A DNA stretch of 64,000 bases from the NCBI RefSeq assembly GCF_003355455.1, contig NZ_CP031357.1:2900155-2964154 (forward strand), read 5' to 3'. Below are positions 31,561 through 42,119 of the stretch, piece after piece. Source of the stretch: Erythrobacter aureus. GTDB lineage: Bacteria; Pseudomonadota; Alphaproteobacteria; Sphingomonadales; Sphingomonadaceae. A program made the translations under genes and the position numbers. The notes under the pieces were generated by a model that saw only the letters and a program-made list of their open reading frames with translations, was not told the DNA's origin and made no database searches. How positions within the stretch are numbered: position 1 is the first letter of the stretch; each line of letters starts with the position of its first letter.

Positions 31561-34137
31561 TTAGTAGCCGAGGATCAGAGAGATCGTCGCAGCACGTGGC
31601 GCGCCAATCTGAACAAACTGACCAAAGGTCCAAATGTTGTCGAGCGTTCCGTCGGCTGCACCGACGAACAGTTCATCGAACGCATTGGTGACATTGAGCT
31701 GGATTGCGGCGTCGGTACCATTGAACATTTCGCCGATGCGGTACCGAACGTCGAAATCGACGAGCGTGTAGCTCGAGAACGTCGCACCATATCCTTCATT
31801 GCCGAACGCGATGAGCGGCAGGTTGACATCGTTCAGGTACCGCTTGCCGGTGTGCTTGACCTGCGCACCGATTTCCAGATCACCGAAGGTAGCCTGCGCA
31901 CGGCCGCCAACGGTGAAGGTCGGTGCACCGCTTTCACGCTTGCCGGCGGTCAGCAGGAACTTGTCTTCGCCAACGGCACCGCAGGTGTTGCCGGGTACGC
32001 CTACATCCGACGCGCCGCAAATGCCGCCATCGACATTGTCCTTGATCTCCGAGTCATTGATCGAACCGAAGACGTAAAGCATCAGGTTGCTGGTCGGCTG
32101 CCATGCGATCGAGCCATCGAGGCCCCATTTATCGACCCGACCGAGGTTGGTGGTGACCGACTCACCCAGCAGGTCGTTGAAGGAAGTCCGCAGGCGATTG
32201 TCGTACTGCGTGTACCAAGCGGCGAGCTGTGCAGTGATCTGGCCGTTCTGGTAGCGCAGGCCGAGGTCGAAACTGTCGGTGGTTTCGGGTACGGGCCGCG
32301 CCGCATCGCTGTTCACGAAGAACAGCGAGTCATACAGCACGTCAGTGCCCGGAACCGAAATTCCCTTGGCGTAGTTCGCGAAGATCGACGCATCGCCAAA
32401 ATCATACGTGAAGCCGACGTTCGGCAGCAGCTCATCGTATTTGTAGGTCCGAGCCAGCGGAGCCACCGCATCGGGATTGAGGGCGATGAATTCGCTGGGA
32501 TCCTGGTTTTCGAAGCACGCCAGATCGCCATCAGCATCGAGCGTATAGCACTTCTGTTCCAGCTCGCGGGTGAAGAACGGCGCACGCAGCCCGATATTCG
32601 CCGTCAGATTGCCGAAACGGCCGCGATACTCACCGGAGACCTGGTGCAGGATCGCGTAGGATTGGCGGTTACGCTTGTTGAGCGCGAAGCCATCGGCAGT
32701 CAGAAGGGGATCGTTGATCGGAAATATATCGGCGATCTCGCCATTCGCCAAAGCGACCGAAGTCTGACCGGTCTGGCGGTGGTTGGCGCGGTCCCAAGTG
32801 TACGCCAATCGAACAGCGTGGTCCGCGTTGATCTCGTAATTGAGGTTCGCGATCACGCCGAAACGATGCGTGCGGGTCTGGCTCGGGTCGTTGCCGCTGA
32901 CTTCGTCCAGCATATCGCCGTCGCCATTGAGATCGCGACCGAAGAAGTACTGACGGCGGTTGTTGGTGTTGTTGAAGTACCCGGTATAGCCCGTGGTGCC
33001 GTTCGGCGTCGTGTTGCAGTCGCCATCGGCCTCGAGATAGCAACGTTGCTCGAGCAGCTCTTCGTCGCCGCCGCCATTGGCTTTGACGTATTGGTAGCTG
33101 GGATCGACCGTGAGAACGAGACCATCGGCCAGGGTGAAACGCGAGGCACCGCGAATGTTGCCTGTGTTCGACGGGTTGTAGCGGCGGTCGAATTCGGCAC
33201 CGCAATTGTTGTCCGTGTCACGCACGCCCGGGGTCGGAAGATCGACCGTGCAGGGATAGTTGATCTCGTAAAAGCGGTCTTCCCGCGTTTCGGGAAAGTC
33301 ATAGGGCGCGAACGAACCGAAGAAGTTGTTGCGGTTCTCATTATAATGACCAGCCACGGCGACGAAATCGCCATTGTCGCCGACGTCCTGCCAGATACGG
33401 CCATTATATTGCTGCTTTTCGACAACGCCGTAGTTGTTGAAGGGGTTGTTATAGCGCGAGAAGCTGGCAGATGCGAAAGCCTTGGTGCCGAGACCCGTGA
33501 TATCTCCGGTATCGATCATCACGAAGCCGCGTCCGAACAGGCGATCGCGTTCGTAGTTCGCATTGTTGCCCTTGGCGAAGATGTCGCCGACGGTCAGCGT
33601 CATGGTGACACCGAATTCGTCGTCAGGTTCTTTCGTGCGCAGGTTGATGGTGCCGCCGACGGCCGAAGCAGTCGGGCTGTCAACATCGGTGACGCCGAGG
33701 TTGACGTTGACGTTGTCGAGGATTTCGGGGTCCACCTGCTGGTTGGTGTAGAGCGCGTAATTGCCCGAATCGTTCAACGGCAGACCGTCGAGGGTCTGCG
33801 ATATGCGGCTGTCGTCAAAGCCGCGAATGGTGAATTTGCCGCCCGACGAGCCCCAAGGATCGTTGTTCTGGAAGCTGACGCCGGGAACCAGATTGACGAT
33901 GTCGTTGACGGTCTGGCCGGGGCGCTGGCGACGGATGATTTCCTCGCTCAGGACCTGCTTCGCCTTGGGGGAATCGGGAATATCGACGCCGCCGACGCCC
34001 GTTTCGCGGGCGCCGGATACGATGATCACATTGTCGTCGAAGTCGACCGAACCGGTCGATTGTGCGGCGGCCGGGGCGGCGACCATGGCACTGGCTGTGC
34101 TGACCACCGAAGCGGCCAAGAGATACTTGAACTTCAT
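31561..34137 (-). CDS. TonB-dependent outer-membrane receptor
   Basis: An 858-residue outer-membrane transporter. Signal peptide MKFKYLLAASVVSTASAMVAAPAAAQ; plug domain about 50-160 (RQRPGQTVNDIVNLVPGVSF, FTIRGFDDSRISQTLDGLPL); the remainder is a 22-strand barrel rich in aromatic girdles, ending in a strand PRAATISLILGY with terminal aromatic Tyr. Two internal Cys pairs occur in extracellular loops. Ligand unknown: there is no siderophore or vitamin gene nearby, only the tonB gene downstream. A clear -10 element and palindrome upstream suggest specific regulation. Confidence 0.93.
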   Translation of the reverse strand: MKFKYLLAASVVSTASAMVAAPAAAQSTGSVDFDDNVIIVSGARETGVGGVDIPDSPKAKQVLSEEIIRRQRPGQTVNDIVNLVPGVSFQNNDPWGSSGGKFTIRGFDDSRISQTLDGLPLNDSGNYALYTNQQVDPEILDNVNVNLGVTDVDSPTASAVGGTINLRTKEPDDEFGVTMTLTVGDIFAKGNNANYERDRLFGRGFVMIDTGDITGLGTKAFASASFSRYNNPFNNYGVVEKQQYNGRIWQDVGDNGDFVAVAGHYNENRNNFFGSFAPYDFPETREDRFYEINYPCTVDLPTPGVRDTDNNCGAEFDRRYNPSNTGNIRGASRFTLADGLVLTVDPSYQYVKANGGGDEELLEQRCYLEADGDCNTTPNGTTGYTGYFNNTNNRRQYFFGRDLNGDGDMLDEVSGNDPSQTRTHRFGVIANLNYEINADHAVRLAYTWDRANHRQTGQTSVALANGEIADIFPINDPLLTADGFALNKRNRQSYAILHQVSGEYRGRFGNLTANIGLRAPFFTRELEQKCYTLDADGDLACFENQDPSEFIALNPDAVAPLARTYKYDELLPNVGFTYDFGDASIFANYAKGISVPGTDVLYDSLFFVNSDAARPVPETTDSFDLGLRYQNGQITAQLAAWYTQYDNRLRTSFNDLLGESVTTNLGRVDKWGLDGSIAWQPTSNLMLYVFGSINDSEIKDNVDGGICGASDVGVPGNTCGAVGEDKFLLTAGKRESGAPTFTVGGRAQATFGDLEIGAQVKHTGKRYLNDVNLPLIAFGNEGYGATFSSYTLVDFDVRYRIGEMFNGTDAAIQLNVTNAFDELFVGAADGTLDNIWTFGQFVQIGAPRAATISLILGY

Positions 34138-34286
34138 CAGGAAAGACCCCTTAGTCTCTATGATGCTGGAGGGAGTTGGGTGTGGCAGAACCCCGCTAGG
34201 CGGGATGCGTTGCCGCCAAGCTACGGAAATGTGACAGAGTCAAGACGGGCGTGGCAGATATGTTAAACGCACACCCACACAGGCAT

Positions 34287-34292
34287 ATTATA
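34287..34292 (-). promoter_or_regulatory. Candidate -10 box of the receptor gene
   Basis: TATAAT on the minus strand, about 150 bases before the receptor ATG, in an AT-rich stretch. No convincing -35 (TTGACA) lies 16-18 bases upstream, which would fit activator dependence. Confidence 0.4.
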
Positions 34293-34315
34293 CCCAATAA
34301 ATCAATGTTTTAGGT

Positions 34316-34335
34316 AAGTTGCATTTTTGCAACTT
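34316..34335. promoter_or_regulatory. Palindrome upstream of the receptor -10 box
   Basis: AAGTTGCA-TTTT-TGCAACTT, a perfect 8-bp inverted repeat centred about 35 bases upstream of the TATAAT. Position and symmetry suit a regulator operator rather than a terminator. A second palindrome, TTGCTGCA-A-TGCAGCAA, lies at 34377-34393 at the end of the neighbouring oxygenase gene. Confidence 0.5.
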
Positions 34336-34394
34336 GTGAGCTTTTTTGCCGAATCTGCGAAATCATCCGGCCAAAATTGCTGCAATGCAGCAAG

Positions 34395-35336
34395 TCACGC
34401 CAGATTGATCTCGCGCAAACGCTGCAACAGGAATTCGTGACTCGAAATCGGTGCGGGATGATCGTCGGGCGCCTGCGGATCGATGCAGGACGGCAGCGTT
34501 TCGATCATGTAATCGGGTCGGAAGTGCAGGAAGAACGGCATCGAATAGCGCGCGCGATAGGCCGCTTGCCCACGCGGATTGACAACGCGGTGCGTGGTCG
34601 AGCGCAGCTTGCCGTTGGTCAGCCGGTCGAGCATGTCGCCGACATTGATGACCAGCGCCCCTTCGGGCACGTCGACGGCTTTCCAGTCGCCCTGCCTGGT
34701 CAGCAGTTCGAGCCCCGCTTCCTCGGCACCGAGCAGCAGGGTGATGGTGTTGATGTCCCCATGCGCTGCGGCACGAATCGCCCCCTCGGCCTCTTCCCCC
34801 TCAAGCGGGGGGTAGCGCAGCAGGCGCATGACCGAATTGCCGTCTTCGACCGTGGGCGCAAAGAAGGTGCGGTCGAGTCCGAGATGCAGGGCGATGCCTT
34901 CGAGCACGCGCCCTCCAGCTTCCTCGAAAGCAGAATAGAGTTTGGTGAAGGTTTCACGGAACCCCTCGACCTCGCTCGGCCAGACATTGTCCGCCATATA
35001 TTCGGACAGCTCGTGACCCTCCGGCAGCTCGCGCCCGACATGCCAGAATTCCTTGAGATCATGGACCTTTGCGTCCTTGGCCTTTTCGGTCCCGAAGGGC
35101 GTATAGCCGCGCGCGCCGCCGCCGCCTGGGATGTGGTAGGCTTTCTTCACCTCGGCGGGCAAAGCGAAGAATTCCTTCGACAAGGCTTCGGCCCGGTCGA
35201 TCAGGTCCTGCGGAATGCCATGGTCGCGGATCACGGCGAAGCCGTATTCCCGGAAGCTGCGGCCCAGCTCGTCGGCAATGCTGTCGAGCGGCTGTGCCAG
35301 CGACACAACCGCGATATCGGTGTTCGAATCGGTCAT
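34395..35336 (-). CDS. 2-oxoglutarate/Fe(II)-dependent oxygenase
   Basis: A 313-residue enzyme of the isopenicillin N synthase-like family. The iron facial triad is visible as AAAHGDINTITLLLG (His-x-Asp) and STTHRVVNP (second His), with the 2-oxoglutarate Arg following in YRARYSM. N-terminal signature YGFAVIRDHGIPQDLIDRAE. The start at ATG 35336 (MTDSNTDIAVVSL) is supported by the family. It begins 14 bases after the nucleoside transporter on the same strand, so the two are probably co-transcribed. Substrate unknown. Confidence 0.88.
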   Translation of the reverse strand: MTDSNTDIAVVSLAQPLDSIADELGRSFREYGFAVIRDHGIPQDLIDRAEALSKEFFALPAEVKKAYHIPGGGGARGYTPFGTEKAKDAKVHDLKEFWHVGRELPEGHELSEYMADNVWPSEVEGFRETFTKLYSAFEEAGGRVLEGIALHLGLDRTFFAPTVEDGNSVMRLLRYPPLEGEEAEGAIRAAAHGDINTITLLLGAEEAGLELLTRQGDWKAVDVPEGALVINVGDMLDRLTNGKLRSTTHRVVNPRGQAAYRARYSMPFFLHFRPDYMIETLPSCIDPQAPDDHPAPISSHEFLLQRLREINLA

Positions 35337-35350
35337 AATGGGTGCGCCCT

Positions 35351-36697
35351 TTAGTATGGTAGGAAGAGACCCGCCAGCGCCGCGCTCATCAGATTGGCGA
35401 GGCTGCCGGCGGCGAGCGCGCGGATACCCAGCTTGGCGATGACCGGTCTTTGATTTGGCGCAAGCCCGCCGGTGACCGCCATCTGGATGGCGATGGAGCT
35501 GAAATTCGCAAAGCCGCACAGCGCGAAGGTGACGATTGCCCTGCTGCGATCCGGCAGGACCGAAGCGTCCATCGCACCCAGATCGATGAAGGCGACGAAT
35601 TCGTTGAGCACGATTTTGGTGCCGAACAGCCCGCCAGCCGTGCCCGCCTGTTCCCATGGAATGCCGATCAGGAACATGACCGGCGCGAAGACGAAGCCGA
35701 GCAATTGCTGGAAACTGACATCGGGATAGCCGAACCACGCGCCGATTCCCCCGAGGATGCCGTTGGCAAGCGCGACCAGGGCAACGAAGACCATAACCAT
35801 TGCGCCCACGGCCACCGCGAGCTTCACACCGGTTTGCGTGCCCTGCGCCGCGGCCTCGATGATATTGGCCGGCCGGTGGCCTTCCTCGAAGGTTTCCGCG
35901 ACTTCGACCTCGTGCGGCTTGCCGCTTTCTGTGAGGGCAGCGGGTCCTTCCGCGCTGATCCGCGCATCGGGCAAGACGATCTCGGCCTCGGGGTCCACGC
36001 CGGACATTTCCGCCGCATCGCGCGCCAGGTCGCTTTCATCGTCGGGCATGATGATCTTCGCCATCAGGATCCCGCCCGGCGCCGACATGAAGGCCGCCGC
36101 CAGAAGGAAGGGCACCGCTTCCGCGCCGATGAAACTGGCATAGGCGGCCAGGATCGTGCCCGCGACACCTGCCATGCCCACGCTCATCAGCGTGAATAGG
36201 CGGCTCGGCGTGAGCGCTGCCAGATAGGGGCGCACCACCAGCGGGCTTTCGGACTGGCCGACGAAGATATTGGCCGCGCTGCCTAGCGCTTCGACCTTGC
36301 TGATACCGGTGATCCAGCCGATCGCCCCACCGACCCAGCGCACCAGCCGCTGCATGATGCCCCAGTGATAGAGGATCGAAACGATCGCGGCGAAGAACAC
36401 GATTACCGGCAGCGCGGCGATGACGAATGTATTGGTGAAGGGATTGGCGGCCATCGGGCCGAACACCGCCTCGATCCCCACCTTCGAGAAATCGAGCAGC
36501 GCGATCACCCCGTTCGACATCGCCTGGATCAGCTGGACGCCCCACGGCGTGCGCAGCACCAGCAGCGCCATCAGCGCCTGCAGGGCGAAGGCCGCGCCCA
36601 CCACGCGCAGCTTGATGCGCCGTTTGCCCGTCGACAGCAGGAAGGCAATCAGCAAGATCGCCGCGATACCGACGAGATTGATCAGGATGGGGGACAT
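35351..36697 (-). CDS. NupC-type concentrative nucleoside transporter
   Basis: Proton or sodium symporter of the CNT family, inner membrane, 448 residues from ATG 36697 (behind AAAGGGAACC). Conserved CNT segments are GQSESPLVVRPYLAALTPSR, AFMSAPGGILMAKIIMPD and the C-terminal FALCGFANFSSIAIQMAVTG, with about 10 membrane helices. An inserted hydrophilic loop (about residues 235-285) is rich in Glu and Pro, longer than in E. coli NupC. Divergent from a queuosine-precursor transporter gene. Confidence 0.9.
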   Translation of the reverse strand: MSPILINLVGIAAILLIAFLLSTGKRRIKLRVVGAAFALQALMALLVLRTPWGVQLIQAMSNGVIALLDFSKVGIEAVFGPMAANPFTNTFVIAALPVIVFFAAIVSILYHWGIMQRLVRWVGGAIGWITGISKVEALGSAANIFVGQSESPLVVRPYLAALTPSRLFTLMSVGMAGVAGTILAAYASFIGAEAVPFLLAAAFMSAPGGILMAKIIMPDDESDLARDAAEMSGVDPEAEIVLPDARISAEGPAALTESGKPHEVEVAETFEEGHRPANIIEAAAQGTQTGVKLAVAVGAMVMVFVALVALANGILGGIGAWFGYPDVSFQQLLGFVFAPVMFLIGIPWEQAGTAGGLFGTKIVLNEFVAFIDLGAMDASVLPDRSRAIVTFALCGFANFSSIAIQMAVTGGLAPNQRPVIAKLGIRALAAGSLANLMSAALAGLFLPY

Positions 36698-36823
36698 CGG
36701 GTTCCCTTTGGGACAGACAAGTTGCGGATGAAATCGGATGCTGTCTTGCTTGCGGCGCTCCATTAGTCAATTTTCGCAACTCGCCGACGGCCTCGCCGTC
36801 CACCAAATCGACAAGGCCCTTCC

Positions 36824-37507
36824 ATGACCGAACCCGCCAACGAGACCAGGCTCGCAGCCGCTGCCATGCCGCTGGGCCTGTTCGTCTATACGCTGCTTTA
36901 TGGCGGAATGACCGTGCTCGCAGGGGTTCTGGCGTTCAAGCAGGTGCAGTTATGGCCGACCGACCTTGCGGTCGAATCGGGCATTTTCGCCTTCCTGCTG
37001 CTGGTGGTGATCTCCAGCACGATTGCCCAGCTTTACGGCGAAAAACTGGCGAACCGGATCGTATGGTGGGGCTTCGTACCCTTGCTGGTGGCGTCCGTGC
37101 TGATGCAGCTCGTGCTCAACCTGCCCGCCTCGACCGAAATGGTCGAATTCCGGTCGGAGGATCTCGCCGCCTTCGAGCGCGTCCATGCGACCTTGTGGCG
37201 CGTGTGGATGGCCGGACCGGCCGCCTATATCGTTTCGCTGCTGCTCAATGTCTGGATTTTCTCGCGGCTGCGCGGATCATCCGAGGGCGCATCCACCGTA
37301 TCGCTGATGGCACGCGGCGCGATTGCATCGGCACTCAGCCAGGCGATCGATTCGGTGATCTTCATCACGCTGGCCTTCTACGGCCAGTTCGCGATCACCA
37401 ATCTGTTGATCGGCCAAATCATCGCCAAGGTCGCATTGAGCCTGGCGCTGGTGCCCTTCCTCATCACCGGCGGCGTTGCCTTCGCCCGCTGGCTGGACCG
37501 GCGCTAG
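36824..37507 (+). CDS. Queuosine precursor transporter (YhhQ/VUT family)
   Basis: A 227-residue membrane protein with six predicted helices, of the family that imports queuine or preQ precursors for tRNA modification. Landmarks: FAFLLLVVISSTIAQLYGEK near the N-terminus, RGAIASALSQAIDSVIFITLAFYG and the C-terminal LLIGQIIAKVALSLALVPF. No preQ1 riboswitch was recognised in the 127-base intergenic region. Its end overlaps by four bases the end of the convergent YetF-like gene. Confidence 0.85.
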   Translation: MTEPANETRLAAAAMPLGLFVYTLLYGGMTVLAGVLAFKQVQLWPTDLAVESGIFAFLLLVVISSTIAQLYGEKLANRIVWWGFVPLLVASVLMQLVLNLPASTEMVEFRSEDLAAFERVHATLWRVWMAGPAAYIVSLLLNVWIFSRLRGSSEGASTVSLMARGAIASALSQAIDSVIFITLAFYGQFAITNLLIGQIIAKVALSLALVPFLITGGVAFARWLDRR

Positions 37508-38019
37508 ATCCGTTTCACATTCTCGACGAGGATTTCGTCGAGCACATCGCCATGCAGGACCGAAACGTCGCCGGTCGTCTCGAGCACGACCGCGCGGACC
37601 TGCTTTAGGTCGAGCACATTCGCTTCGCGCAGCTTGGCGACAAGATCGCTCCTGGCCACCCGGGTCGCGCGCAGCGCGTCTTCGAGGAACTGGCCGTCGC
37701 GCATCAGGAAGACGGGCGCATTCTGCATTGCGGCTTCAACCGTGTCGGAAGCCTTGCGGAGCCGTGCGGTGCCATATTGCACGATAAACAGGCCCAGCAT
37801 AGCGACCATCGCCTGTCCGAAGCCCTGCCAGTCACTTGCCTGCGCCGCACCCGCAAGCAGACTGCCCAGCGCAATCGTCATGACGAAATCGAAATTGGTC
37901 ATCTTGGACAGCGAGCGCAGCCCGTTGATGCGGATCAGCATGACTATCCAGATGGTCGCTGCGGCGGAGAGGATCACGCCGCGTAACGCGATGTCGAGCC
38001 AAGTGTTGTCGATGAACAT
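37504..38019 (-). CDS. DUF421 / YetF-like membrane protein
   Basis: A 171-residue protein with three N-terminal membrane segments (about 10-28, 40-60, 70-85) and a cytoplasmic C-terminal domain. The membrane part has the family sequence RINGLRSLSKMTNFDFVMTIALGS; the tail contains RDGQFLEDALRATRVARSDL. YetF proteins are of unknown function, sometimes spore- or envelope-related. Convergent with the queuosine transporter. Confidence 0.82.
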   Translation of the reverse strand: MFIDNTWLDIALRGVILSAAATIWIVMLIRINGLRSLSKMTNFDFVMTIALGSLLAGAAQASDWQGFGQAMVAMLGLFIVQYGTARLRKASDTVEAAMQNAPVFLMRDGQFLEDALRATRVARSDLVAKLREANVLDLKQVRAVVLETTGDVSVLHGDVLDEILVENVKRI

Positions 38020-38069
38020 GTCACCCCAACGCCCGAAGAGAGGCGAACTATCCCGTCAGTGTCGTAGAA

Positions 38070-38912
38070 TTATCGCGCCAGCCGCTCCGCATGCCAGCTC
38101 ACATGTTCGGCCATGAAGGTCGAGATGAAGTAATAGGAATGGTCGTAGCCATCCTGCATGCGGATATCCGCCGCGATACCGGCTTTCTCGCATGCCTCGA
38201 TGAGAAGCCCGGTCTTGAGCTGGGTTTCGAGAAAATCGTCGCCGGTCCCCTGATCGACCAGAAGGTGATCGATCCGCGCGCCATCATCGATCAGCGCGCA
38301 GGCATCGTATGCGCGCCAGGCTTCGCGGTCCGGGCTGAGGTAGCCGCCGAGCGCCTTTTCGCCCCAGGGGCAGTTCAGCGGGCTGACGATCGGTGAAAAG
38401 GCGCTTACCGAACGGAAGCGAGCCGGGTTGCGCAGAGCGATGGTGAGCGCACCGTGCCCGCCCATCGAATGGCCGGTGATGCCCTGCCGGTCGAGATCGA
38501 CCGGGAAGTGTTTTCCTACCAGCGCCGGAAGCTCCCGTTCGATATAGCTGCGCATGGCGAAGTGCCGCGCCCACGGTTCCTGCGTCGCATCGACATAAAA
38601 CCCAGCGCCCTTGCCGAAATCATAGGCTTCGTCGTCGGGCACATCTTCGCCGCGCGGCGAGGTGTCGGGCGCGACGAATATCACGCCATGCTCGGCACAT
38701 GCGGCGCGATATTCGCCTTTCTCGGTGACGTTCGCATGGGTGCAGGTCAGCCCCGAAAGGAACCACAGCACCGGCAGCTTCGCGCCCTCCGCATGGTCGG
38801 GCACGAAGACCGAGAAGGTCATCTCGGTGCCGGTGCTGGCGGAGCTGTGGCGGTAGACGCCCTGCACGCCGGAATGGCTGCGATGCTCCTCGACCGTCTC
38901 CAGCGCCGACAT
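38070..38912 (-). CDS. fghA: S-formylglutathione hydrolase
   Basis: Hydrolyses S-formylglutathione to formate and glutathione, the second step of glutathione-dependent formaldehyde detoxification. 280 residues; esterase D fold with nucleophile Ser in TGHSMGGHGALTIAL, the first-strand LPVLWFLSGLTCTHANVTEK and the C-terminal YDHSYYFISTFMAEH carrying the catalytic His. It is the last gene of the frmA-scoA-scoB-fghA operon, three bases after scoB. Confidence 0.95.
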   Translation of the reverse strand: MSALETVEEHRSHSGVQGVYRHSSASTGTEMTFSVFVPDHAEGAKLPVLWFLSGLTCTHANVTEKGEYRAACAEHGVIFVAPDTSPRGEDVPDDEAYDFGKGAGFYVDATQEPWARHFAMRSYIERELPALVGKHFPVDLDRQGITGHSMGGHGALTIALRNPARFRSVSAFSPIVSPLNCPWGEKALGGYLSPDREAWRAYDACALIDDGARIDHLLVDQGTGDDFLETQLKTGLLIEACEKAGIAADIRMQDGYDHSYYFISTFMAEHVSWHAERLAR

Positions 38913-38915
38913 AGC

Positions 38916-39557
38916 CTAGAGGGCAACCTCGTATGCGGCAGTGGTCTTCTCGGCCACTTCCTCGGCCGTGACGCCCGGTGCCAGCTCGATCAGGCGGAAC
39001 GGGCTGCCGTGATCCACGCGGTGGAAGACGGCGAGATTGGTGATGATCATGTCGACCACGTTCTGCCCGGTCAGCGGCAGCGTGCACTCGGGAATGAACT
39101 TGGGGCTGCCGTCCTTGGCGTTGTGATCCATCACCACGATGATCTTTTTCACCCCGGCGACGAGGTCCATCGCCCCGCCCATGCCCTTGATCATCTTGCC
39201 GGGAATCATCCAGTTGGCGATGTCGCCGTTCTGCGCGACCTCCATCGCGCCAAGAACGGTAAGGTCGATATGCCCGCCGCGGATCATGGCAAAGCTCGCC
39301 GCGCTGTCGAAATAGGCGCTGTGCGGCAGTTCGCTGATGGTCTGTTTGCCCGCATTGATCAGGTCCGCATCGACCTCGTCCGGATAGGGGAACGGCCCGA
39401 TGCCAAGCATGCCGTTTTCGCTCTGCAGCGTGACATGCATGCCTTCGGGAATGTGGTTGGCGACCAGCGTCGGGATGCCGATGCCGAGGTTGACGTAATA
39501 GCCGTCTTCCAGTTCCTGCGCCGCACGGGCGGCCATCTGGTTGCGATCCCAGGTCAT
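38916..39557 (-). CDS. scoB: CoA transferase subunit B
   Basis: Beta subunit of a 3-oxoacid/succinyl-CoA-type CoA transferase. 213 residues; the catalytic Glu lies in TLQSENGMLGIGPFP, the family I active site, with GGHIDLTVLGAMEVAQNGDI following. It overlaps scoA by one base (TGATG). Acceptor specificity (acetoacetate or a related acid) cannot be read from sequence. Confidence 0.92.
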   Translation of the reverse strand: MTWDRNQMAARAAQELEDGYYVNLGIGIPTLVANHIPEGMHVTLQSENGMLGIGPFPYPDEVDADLINAGKQTISELPHSAYFDSAASFAMIRGGHIDLTVLGAMEVAQNGDIANWMIPGKMIKGMGGAMDLVAGVKKIIVVMDHNAKDGSPKFIPECTLPLTGQNVVDMIITNLAVFHRVDHGSPFRLIELAPGVTAEEVAEKTTAAYEVAL

Positions 39558-40266
39558 CAGGCGCTCTCCCTTTCGCGGGTCGTCTCGAATTCGATCTTCT
39601 TGTCGTAGGGTGCGCCCACGATCATGCGCTGGACGTAGACGCCCGGCAGGTGAATGCAGTCGGGATCGAGGCCGCCTGTGGGCACCACTTCCTCCACCTC
39701 GACCACGCAGACCTTGCCGCAGGTCGCGGCCGGAAGGTTGAAATTGCGCGCGGTCTTGCGGAAGACGAGGTTGCCGGTCTCGTCGGCCTTCCACGCCTTC
39801 ACGATGGCGAGGTCGGCGAAGATCCCGCGTTCGAGAATATAGGTCTCGCCGTCGAAATCCTTATGCTCCTTGCCCTCGGCCACCTGCGTGCCCACGCCGG
39901 TCTTGGTGTAGAAGCCGGGGATGCCCGCCCCGCCTGCGCGCATGCGTTCGGCGAGCGTGCCCTGCGGGCAGAACTCGACCTCGAGTTCGCCGGACAGGAA
40001 TTGCCGCTCGAATTCCTTGTTCTCGCCAACATAGGACGAGATCATCTTCTTCACCTGCTGGGTGCGCAGCAGCATGCCGATGCCTTCATTATCGATCCCC
40101 GCATTGTTGCTGGCGAAGGTGAGGCCCTTCACACCGCTGTCGCGGATCGCGGTGAGCAGACGCTCGGGGATTCCGCAGAGGCCGAAGCCGCCGCTCGCGA
40201 TGAGCATGTCGTCACGCAGCACGCCTTCGAGTGCGGCGGCGGCATCGGGATAGATCTTGCCCGCCA

Positions 40267-40267
<1 letters not shown>
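39557..40267 (-). CDS. scoA: CoA transferase subunit A
   Basis: Alpha subunit, 236 residues, partner of scoB. Recognised by GFGLCGIPERLLTAIRDSGV near the N-terminus and PGFYTKTGVGTQVAEGKEH; the CoA-binding glycine segment FASNNAGIDNEGIGML is present. It overlaps the end of frmA by one base, so the whole operon is one tightly coupled unit. Confidence 0.92.
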
Positions 40268-41385
<1,118 letters not shown>

Positions 41386-41434
41386 ATGCTCCGGACGGTG
41401 GATGCCGGCGCTCCGGCCTCGGGGCGAATTGTGG

Positions 41435-41511
<77 letters not shown>

Positions 41512-41564
41512 ACCACGGCGTGCCACCTAGGGACGCTGTTGCGGGTGGTCAAGCGGGTCATGCG

Positions 41565-42068
41565 TCATTCTGTGCGCAGTGGCCGGGAAAGGCGCGCGGC
41601 AAGCTGGCGGATGGTGAGGCCGGTGACCGGATCGCGCCAATGCGGAGCAATCTGCGCAGCGGGGTGCAGAACGAAATCGCGTTCGCGAAACAGCGGATGC
41701 GGCACCGAAAGGCCGGGCGCTTGCCACATTCCGCCATTCCACAGCACGATATCCAGATCCAGCGTGCGCGAGCGCCACCGCTGTCCGCGCCGCTCCCGGC
41801 CGAAAGCCCGTTCGATATCCTGCAGGCTTTTCAACGCTTCGGGCGGGCAAAAATCCCCAACGATCACCGCGGCCGCATTGGCGTATCGCCGCAAGGACGG
41901 GCCGACCGGCGCGCTGTCAGCGAGACGCGAGAAGGCATCGACCCGCCACCCCGCATCCGTCAGCGCCCCGGCAGCCGAAGCCAGCACCGCGCGCGGCGCG
42001 CCGATGCCCGGCACCCGGCAGTTGGACCCAAGAGCGATCAGGTAGCGATGCTTGCTTGCGTCCCTCAT
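41565..42068 (-). CDS. folK: 2-amino-4-hydroxy-6-hydroxymethyldihydropteridine pyrophosphokinase
   Basis: Folate biosynthesis enzyme (HPPK), transferring pyrophosphate from ATP to the pterin. 167 residues; RYLIALGSNCR at the start, GERRG-type ATP loop seen as FGRERRGQRWRSRTLDLDIV with the Asp-Leu-Asp metal site, and HPLFRERDFVLHPAAQI at the C-terminus. folP and folB are not adjacent. Divergent from the exported peptidase. Confidence 0.93.
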   Translation of the reverse strand: MRDASKHRYLIALGSNCRVPGIGAPRAVLASAAGALTDAGWRVDAFSRLADSAPVGPSLRRYANAAAVIVGDFCPPEALKSLQDIERAFGRERRGQRWRSRTLDLDIVLWNGGMWQAPGLSVPHPLFRERDFVLHPAAQIAPHWRDPVTGLTIRQLAARLSRPLRTE

Positions 42069-42119
42069 ATCCCCGCCCTAGCGTCGCAACCGACAAGAGC
42101 CAATCGGGGAGGGTGGACG

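Noticed and set aside
31525..34266. A 913-aa open frame opposite the TonB-dependent receptor
   Set aside because: The sense frame carries signal peptide, plug and barrel features. The opposite frame is a by-product of codon bias.
36698..36823. preQ1-type riboswitch upstream of the queuosine-precursor transporter
   Set aside because: No recognisable pseudoknot core in this short divergent region.
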